This document shows positions 59,726-64,000 of a stretch of DNA of 64,000 bases, piece after piece. Below the pieces are notes generated by a model that saw only the letters and a list, made by a program, of their open reading frames with translations, did no database searches and was not told where the DNA came from. Numbering within the stretch: position 1 is the first letter of the stretch; every line of letters starts with the position of its first letter. Made by a program: the position numbers and the translations under genes. This DNA comes from Marinomonas lutimaris (GTDB taxonomy: Bacteria; Pseudomonadota; Gammaproteobacteria; Pseudomonadales; Marinomonadaceae), in NCBI RefSeq assembly GCF_019426345.1, contig NZ_JAHLLW010000002.1:1-64000 (forward strand), read 5' to 3'.

Positions 59726-60406
59726 ATGAATACAAAAACTGATCTATTAACCCCTGATAATTGCCAGATTATTTTCATTGATCAACAACCACAAATGGCC
59801 TTTGGCGTGCAGTCGATAGATCGTCAGGTTTTAAAGAATAATGTCGTGGGTTTAGCAAAAGCAGCTAAAACATTTGGCATTCCTACTACGATTACAACGG
59901 TGGAAAGTCTATCTTTTAGTGGTCATACCTTTCCTGAATTGTTAGCTGTGTTTCCTGAAAATGACATATTGGAAAGATCGTCAATGAATTCATGGGATGA
60001 CCAAAAAGTTCGTGATGCTTTGGCAAAGAACGGTCAGAAGAAAATTGTAGTATCTGGTTTGTGGACTGAAGTATGCAACAACGGTTTTGCGTTAGCTGCA
60101 ATGGCTGGTGCAGGTTACGAAATCTACATGGTGGCTGATGCGTCTGGTGGAACTTCTAAAGAAGCCCATGACTATTCAATGCAGCGCATGATTCAGGCTG
60201 GTGTAGTACCAGTAACTTGGCAGCAAGTTATGCTTGAATGGCAACGTGATTGGGCTAATAAGGGTACTTATGACGCCGTAATGGCGATTGTTAAAGAGCA
60301 TTCTGGTGCTTACGGTATGGGGGTGGATTATGCCTATACCATGGTTCATAAGGCGGAGGAGCGAGTTACTCACGGTCCAGTATTGGATCCAGTACCAGCG
60401 TGTTAA
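59726..60406 (+). CDS. Isochorismatase-family hydrolase, YcaC-like
   Basis: 226 residues. FIDQQPQMAFGVQS carries the catalytic Asp, RSSMNSWDD follows, and KIVVSGLWTEVCNNGFALAA carries the nucleophilic Cys; MVADASGGTSKEAHDYSMQR matches YcaC. Such enzymes are cysteine hydrolases with unknown natural amide substrates. The C-terminal ~30 residues extend past the common core. GGAG precedes the ATG. It sits between the XapX and amidohydrolase genes. Confidence 0.9.
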   Translation: MNTKTDLLTPDNCQIIFIDQQPQMAFGVQSIDRQVLKNNVVGLAKAAKTFGIPTTITTVESLSFSGHTFPELLAVFPENDILERSSMNSWDDQKVRDALAKNGQKKIVVSGLWTEVCNNGFALAAMAGAGYEIYMVADASGGTSKEAHDYSMQRMIQAGVVPVTWQQVMLEWQRDWANKGTYDAVMAIVKEHSGAYGMGVDYAYTMVHKAEERVTHGPVLDPVPAC

Positions 60407-60488
60407 TTTTCAGGTCATAAGTGTCATGGCGTACTGAATGATGCCTTCATTCAGTACGTTTTCAATCAGATTAATGGAGGTCTCAGAT

Positions 60489-62351
60489 ATGCCAATACTT
60501 GCCGATTTGATTTTATATAACGCAAAAGTTACCACCCTAGATCCTGTTAATCCTTCAGCTAGCGCGATTGCGATTGCTGACGGACGTTTTCTTGCTGTTG
60601 GCAGTGAAGACGATGTATTAGTGCATCGTGGCGAGAATACAAAATTAGTTGATTGTAATCGCCGTCGACTGATTCCAGGTTTGATCGATTCGCATATCCA
60701 CGTTATCCGCGGTGGCTTGAATTTTAATATGGAGCTACGCTGGGATGGTGTGCCATCATTAAGTGATGCCATGGCGATGCTGCGGGAGCAAGTTGCTCGT
60801 ACGCCAGCGCCGCAATGGGTTCGTGTTATTGGCGGTTTTAATGAGTATCAATTTGCAGAGAAGCGTTTACCTACTATAGAAGAGCTAAACGCTGCGGCGC
60901 CTGATACGCCAGTGTTCATCCTGCACTTATATGATCGAGCATTACTTAATGGTGCGGCTTTACGTGCTGTCGGATATGACCGAACCACACCTAATCCTCC
61001 AGGCGGTTTAATTTTAAAAGATTCTCGCGGAGAGCCAACTGGCTTGTTATTAGCCGAACCCAACGCGATGCTTTTGTACTCTGCTTTAGCAAAAGGGCCA
61101 AAATTACCTTACGAATATCAAGTTAATTCAACACGTCACTTCATGCGTGATTTAAATCGTCTTGGTGTGACCAGTGTTATCGATGCTGGCGGTGGCTTTC
61201 AAAACTATCCAGATGATTATCAAGTTATCGAAGATTTACATAAAAGCGGCGAAATGACGCTACGTATTGCCTACAACTTATTTACTCAACGTCCAAAAGA
61301 AGAGCTAAGTGATTTCGCTGGCTGGACGAAGTCGGTGAAGGTTGGGCAGGGGGATGATTTTTACCGTCATAATGGCGCAGGTGAAATGTTGGTATTTTCT
61401 GCCGCAGACTTTGAAGATTTTCGTCAGCCGCAACCTACTCTAGCTCCTGGTATGGAAGACGAGCTTGAGCAAGTTGTTCGCTTGCTTGTGGAGCATCGTT
61501 GGCCATTTCGCTTACATGCTACTTATGACGAATCTATCTCTCGTATGTTGGATGTGTTTGAAAAGGTCAATCAAGACATTCCATTTGATGGATTACACTG
61601 GTTTTTTGATCACGCTGAAACGGTCTCTGATAAAAATATAAATCGTATTGCTAAGTTAGGCGGTGGTATCGCAATCCAGCATCGCATGGCATATCAAGGT
61701 GAGTATTTTGTACAACGTTATGGGGCAGAGGCGGTAAAACGCACACCTCCATTTAAACGCATGATCGAGATGGGTGTACAGGTGGGCGCAGGCACTGATG
61801 CAACGCGTGTTGCAAGCTATGACCCATGGACTGCGTTGTATTGGTTGAGTACTGGGAAAACTGTGGGTGGCATGAGCATGTACCCAGGCGAAAATCTTGT
61901 CGATCGTGAAACAGCGTTGCGCCTATATACACAAGGCAATACATGGTTCTCAAACGAAGAAGGGCTGAAAGGGCAGATTAAAGTTGGTCAATATGCCGAT
62001 GCTGTGTTGTTGTCCGATGACTTCTTTGCAATACCAGACGAAGAAATTCGTAACCTAGTCTCTGTGATGACGATTGTGGCTGGAAAAGTGGTCTACAGCG
62101 ACGATGAATTCTCTCTTATGTCACCAAAGCTGCCACCTGCTATGCCAGACTGGTCTCCAGCTAATTATTATCAAGGCTATTTTAAACCAACTCACAATGT
62201 GCAGCACGCTATGGCTCATGCTGGATGTGGTTGCGGTACTGAATGTAATGTTCATGGTCATTCTCATGCTCGTGCGAGCAGTGCCGCAATTTCTGATGAT
62301 CAGCAGAATGGTTTTTGGGGTGCGCTAGGCTGCTCATGTTGGGCATTTTAA
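60489..62351 (+). CDS. YtcJ-like amidohydrolase with Cys/His-rich C-terminal tail
   Basis: 620 residues from ATG 60489, chosen for GGAGG 8 nt upstream over an earlier in-frame ATG. Metal-dependent hydrolase (Amidohydro_3) features: ADLILYNAKVTTLDPVNP, PGLIDSHIHVIRGG (HxH metal site), GTDATRVASYDPWTALYW (Asp ligand), IKVGQYADAVLLSDDFF. The last ~45 residues are unusual: AGCGCGTECNVHGHSHA and a final LGCSCWAF, with five or more Cys and several His, suggesting an extra metal site. The substrate is unknown; an amide or imide released by neighbouring enzymes is a guess. Confidence 0.88.
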   Translation: MPILADLILYNAKVTTLDPVNPSASAIAIADGRFLAVGSEDDVLVHRGENTKLVDCNRRRLIPGLIDSHIHVIRGGLNFNMELRWDGVPSLSDAMAMLREQVARTPAPQWVRVIGGFNEYQFAEKRLPTIEELNAAAPDTPVFILHLYDRALLNGAALRAVGYDRTTPNPPGGLILKDSRGEPTGLLLAEPNAMLLYSALAKGPKLPYEYQVNSTRHFMRDLNRLGVTSVIDAGGGFQNYPDDYQVIEDLHKSGEMTLRIAYNLFTQRPKEELSDFAGWTKSVKVGQGDDFYRHNGAGEMLVFSAADFEDFRQPQPTLAPGMEDELEQVVRLLVEHRWPFRLHATYDESISRMLDVFEKVNQDIPFDGLHWFFDHAETVSDKNINRIAKLGGGIAIQHRMAYQGEYFVQRYGAEAVKRTPPFKRMIEMGVQVGAGTDATRVASYDPWTALYWLSTGKTVGGMSMYPGENLVDRETALRLYTQGNTWFSNEEGLKGQIKVGQYADAVLLSDDFFAIPDEEIRNLVSVMTIVAGKVVYSDDEFSLMSPKLPPAMPDWSPANYYQGYFKPTHNVQHAMAHAGCGCGTECNVHGHSHARASSAAISDDQQNGFWGALGCSCWAF

Positions 62352-62375
62352 ATAATAGCTAAAAGGAATATTCGC

Positions 62376-62798
62376 ATGAAGATACTGGAAGAGTTATTAG
62401 CGAAAGTTTGGTTTGAGCGCATTGCCTTTATGGGGCTAGTTATTGTGTTCATTTATAGTGGAATTGATAAGTTGTTACATTTTGATCAGGCAATAGCTGA
62501 GTTTTCTTCATTGAACATGGAGCCTGCTTGGTTGCTTGTATTACTCACAATAGGTGTACAGTTGGGCGGTAGTGCACTGTTGTTTTTTCGTCGTTACACT
62601 GTATTGGGAGCCTTGATGTTGGCCGTTTTTACAGCCATGGCTACACTCATTGCTCATCGATTCTGGGAAGCGCCAGCGAATAATTATGTACCTGAATTGA
62701 ACGCTTTTCTTGAGCATTTAGGGTTGATAGGCGCATTTGTACTGGTTGCACACCTTTCTGCGGTACGTAGCTCGCGTAATAATGTATCAGCGTCCTAA
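62376..62798 (+). CDS. DoxX-family membrane protein
   Basis: 140 residues with four membrane segments. The N-terminal FIYSGIDKLLHFDQAIAEFS and the later AHRFWEAPANNY are DoxX-family features (quinol-oxidase-associated or redox membrane proteins). The function in this cluster is unknown. AAGGA precedes the ATG, 24 nt after the amidohydrolase stop. Confidence 0.88.
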   Translation: MKILEELLAKVWFERIAFMGLVIVFIYSGIDKLLHFDQAIAEFSSLNMEPAWLLVLLTIGVQLGGSALLFFRRYTVLGALMLAVFTAMATLIAHRFWEAPANNYVPELNAFLEHLGLIGAFVLVAHLSAVRSSRNNVSAS

Positions 62799-62835
62799 CT
62801 TAATCGATTTAATCTCTAGTAACGGGGGTTTTAGT

Positions 62836-63402
62836 ATGTTTTCAGCAGCAGATATTGAGCGTAGTGCAACAGTGGTGATTACGCATCATGTTAAGGATGA
62901 TCGACAGGTTGATTATGAGCAATGGCTGAGTGAGATTATTCCGATCAGCAAAAGTTATAATGGGCATTTAGGTGTGCAGGTTATACGTCCTATCACTGAT
63001 AGTGCCGTTACTTACACTATTATTATCCGTTATGAAACGAAAGAGCACATGCATGCATGGATGCAGTCCAACGATCGCCAAGAGCTGATTAATAAAGTAC
63101 GCCCGTTACTGAGTGTTGATGATCGTTTTGAGATGCTAGAAGGCTGGGATTTTTGGTTTACGCCAGAGGGAAGTAAGGCACTGTTGCCAACTCGTTGGAA
63201 GCAGTTTTTAGTAACATGGAGTGCAATATACCCGCTTGTCTTGCTTATGTCGTTTTTAGTCGGTAAGACATTTTTAGTCCTTGGGATACAAGATAATCTT
63301 TATTTGCGTATGTTGTTAGTGACCTGTTTGGTCGTGGCGTCCATGGTTTACATCGTGATGCCACGCTATACCCATTTAGTACATCGCTGGTTATTCCGTT
63401 AA
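62836..63402 (+). CDS. Membrane-anchored ABM-domain monooxygenase-like protein
   Basis: 188 residues from ATG 62836 with GGGGG 7 nt upstream; earlier in-frame starts overlap the DoxX gene without a better signal. The N-terminal ~100 residues form an antibiotic biosynthesis monooxygenase (ABM) ferredoxin-like fold (SATVVITHHVKDDRQVDYEQ, GHLGVQVIRP, TIIIRYETKEHMHAWMQSND). Two C-terminal membrane helices follow (about 122-142 and 150-170). It may oxidise or sense a small, reactive aromatic or organic compound at the membrane. Confidence 0.85.
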   Translation: MFSAADIERSATVVITHHVKDDRQVDYEQWLSEIIPISKSYNGHLGVQVIRPITDSAVTYTIIIRYETKEHMHAWMQSNDRQELINKVRPLLSVDDRFEMLEGWDFWFTPEGSKALLPTRWKQFLVTWSAIYPLVLLMSFLVGKTFLVLGIQDNLYLRMLLVTCLVVASMVYIVMPRYTHLVHRWLFR

Positions 63403-63428
63403 ATTTATAGAAAAAGGAGGGCGTTCTT

Positions 63429-64000
63429 TTGGTTATATCAACTAGTTCTCCGTGGGCGCCATTTCGGTCGCGGGCATTTGCTGTGTTGTGGATTGCTACG
63501 TTAGCCTCTAATGTTGGAACTTGGATGAATGATGTTGGTGCGGGCTGGTTGATGACCTCTTTAGCACCATCACCACTAATGGTTGCAATGGTGCAAACGG
63601 CAACTACTCTACCAATATTTTTGTTTGCTCTACCGGCAGGAGCACTGGCTGATATTATTGATCGGCGCAAACTATTGGTTGTTGTACAAGGTATTATGGC
63701 ATTGCTGGCGGCGTCGTTATCTGTTCTTGTCTTTACTGATCAGGTTACATCTTCTGTACTTTTGGTTTTTACCTTTTTGCTTGGTACTTGTGCTGCTTTT
63801 GTCGCACCGGCTTGGCAGGCTATTGTTCCTTCATTAGTCAAAAAAAGTCATTTGCAGTCAGCTGTAGCATTAAACGGTGTTGGTATTAACATTAGCCGTG
63901 CGATAGGGCCGGCTATTGCAGGTTTTTTGATTGCTGGAATTGGTATTTGGGCTCCATTCGCATTGAATGCTATCTCATTTCTCGGTGTTATTCTTGCTCT
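63429..64000 (+). CDS. MFS transporter, EntS/DUF894-like (3' end outside window)
   Basis: TTG start with a perfect AAAGGAGG (63413-63420) 8 nt upstream. The visible 190 residues begin LVISTSSPWAPFRSRAFAVL and include NVGTWMNDVGAGWLMTSLAP, ALPAGALADIIDRRKLLVVV (MFS motif A) and PAWQAIVPSLVKKSHLQSAV. This matches the MFS_3 family of enterobactin-exporter-like permeases. It is the last visible gene of the cluster and continues past the window edge. Confidence 0.88.
   Translation, partial: MVISTSSPWAPFRSRAFAVLWIATLASNVGTWMNDVGAGWLMTSLAPSPLMVAMVQTATTLPIFLFALPAGALADIIDRRKLLVVVQGIMALLAASLSVLVFTDQVTSSVLLVFTFLLGTCAAFVAPAWQAIVPSLVKKSHLQSAVALNGVGINISRAIGPAIAGFLIAGIGIWAPFALNAISFLGVILA

Overview
The window looks like a chromosomal segment of a marine, metabolically versatile gammaproteobacterium of the Oceanospirillales type; a Marinomonas-like organism is my best guess. 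The basis is moderate GC by eye, gammaproteobacterial-type xyl, rbs and aconitase genes, a giant RTX adhesin and an initiator-tRNA array. The genus is an inference from overall gene style, not a proven assignment. No phage, transposase or CRISPR array was seen.

Layout. 1-6979: 3' end of a giant type I-secreted RTX/Calx-beta adhesin, ending at a strong terminator. 7089-7748: msrA (minus). 8038-9726: ten initiator tRNA-fMet genes in near-identical tandem units behind one strong stable-RNA-type promoter, with degenerate tRNA 3'-end fragments in several spacers. 10221-13264: a GFA-domain protein, a SoxR-controlled pair (MFS exporter plus FMN reductase) divergent from soxR with a clear SoxR operator, and a small frameshifted gene. 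13381-15409: two membrane proteins. 15598-22292: D-xylose uptake and catabolism (xylFGH, a REP/BIME-like element, xylB, xylR). 22526-28563: a second sugar ABC system (RbsR-like repressor, binding protein, DUF2291 lipoprotein, ATPase, permease, FucU-type mutarotase) with a promoter/operator directly visible. 28669-29988: xylA, convergent. 31112-33855: acnA broken by a one-base frameshift. 34272-41152: LuxR regulator, ankyrin lipoprotein, PhoD-like phosphatase, small membrane protein and a zinc-ribbon FAD monooxygenase; a 27-bp direct repeat brackets most of this block. 41149-46595: a diguanylate cyclase, a Rho paralogue lacking the RNA-binding N-domain, an M23 peptidase/bactofilin pair and a DEAD-box helicase.

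46917-56839 is a complete guanidine-assimilation operon. It has a promoter, a guanidine-I (ykkC) riboswitch, an ABC transporter, two DUF1989 proteins (carboxyguanidine deiminase type), a biotin-dependent guanidine/urea carboxylase and allophanate hydrolase. Immediately before the carboxylase gene lie two hairpins with ACGA and ACGG loops beside the Shine-Dalgarno. That is a guanidine-II (mini-ykkC) riboswitch, so the operon appears to be sensed twice by two unrelated guanidine aptamer classes.

57038-64000: a GlxA-type regulator followed by a same-strand cluster (alpha/beta hydrolase, XapX protein, isochorismatase-family hydrolase, YtcJ-like amidohydrolase with a Cys/His-rich tail, DoxX protein, membrane-anchored ABM-domain protein, MFS exporter cut by the window edge). 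It looks like one uncharacterised functional unit.

Strongest candidates for novelty: the internal guanidine-II switch in an operon already led by guanidine-I; the ten-copy tRNA-fMet array with tRNA-tail fragments; the N-domain-less Rho paralogue; and the GlxA-linked cluster.
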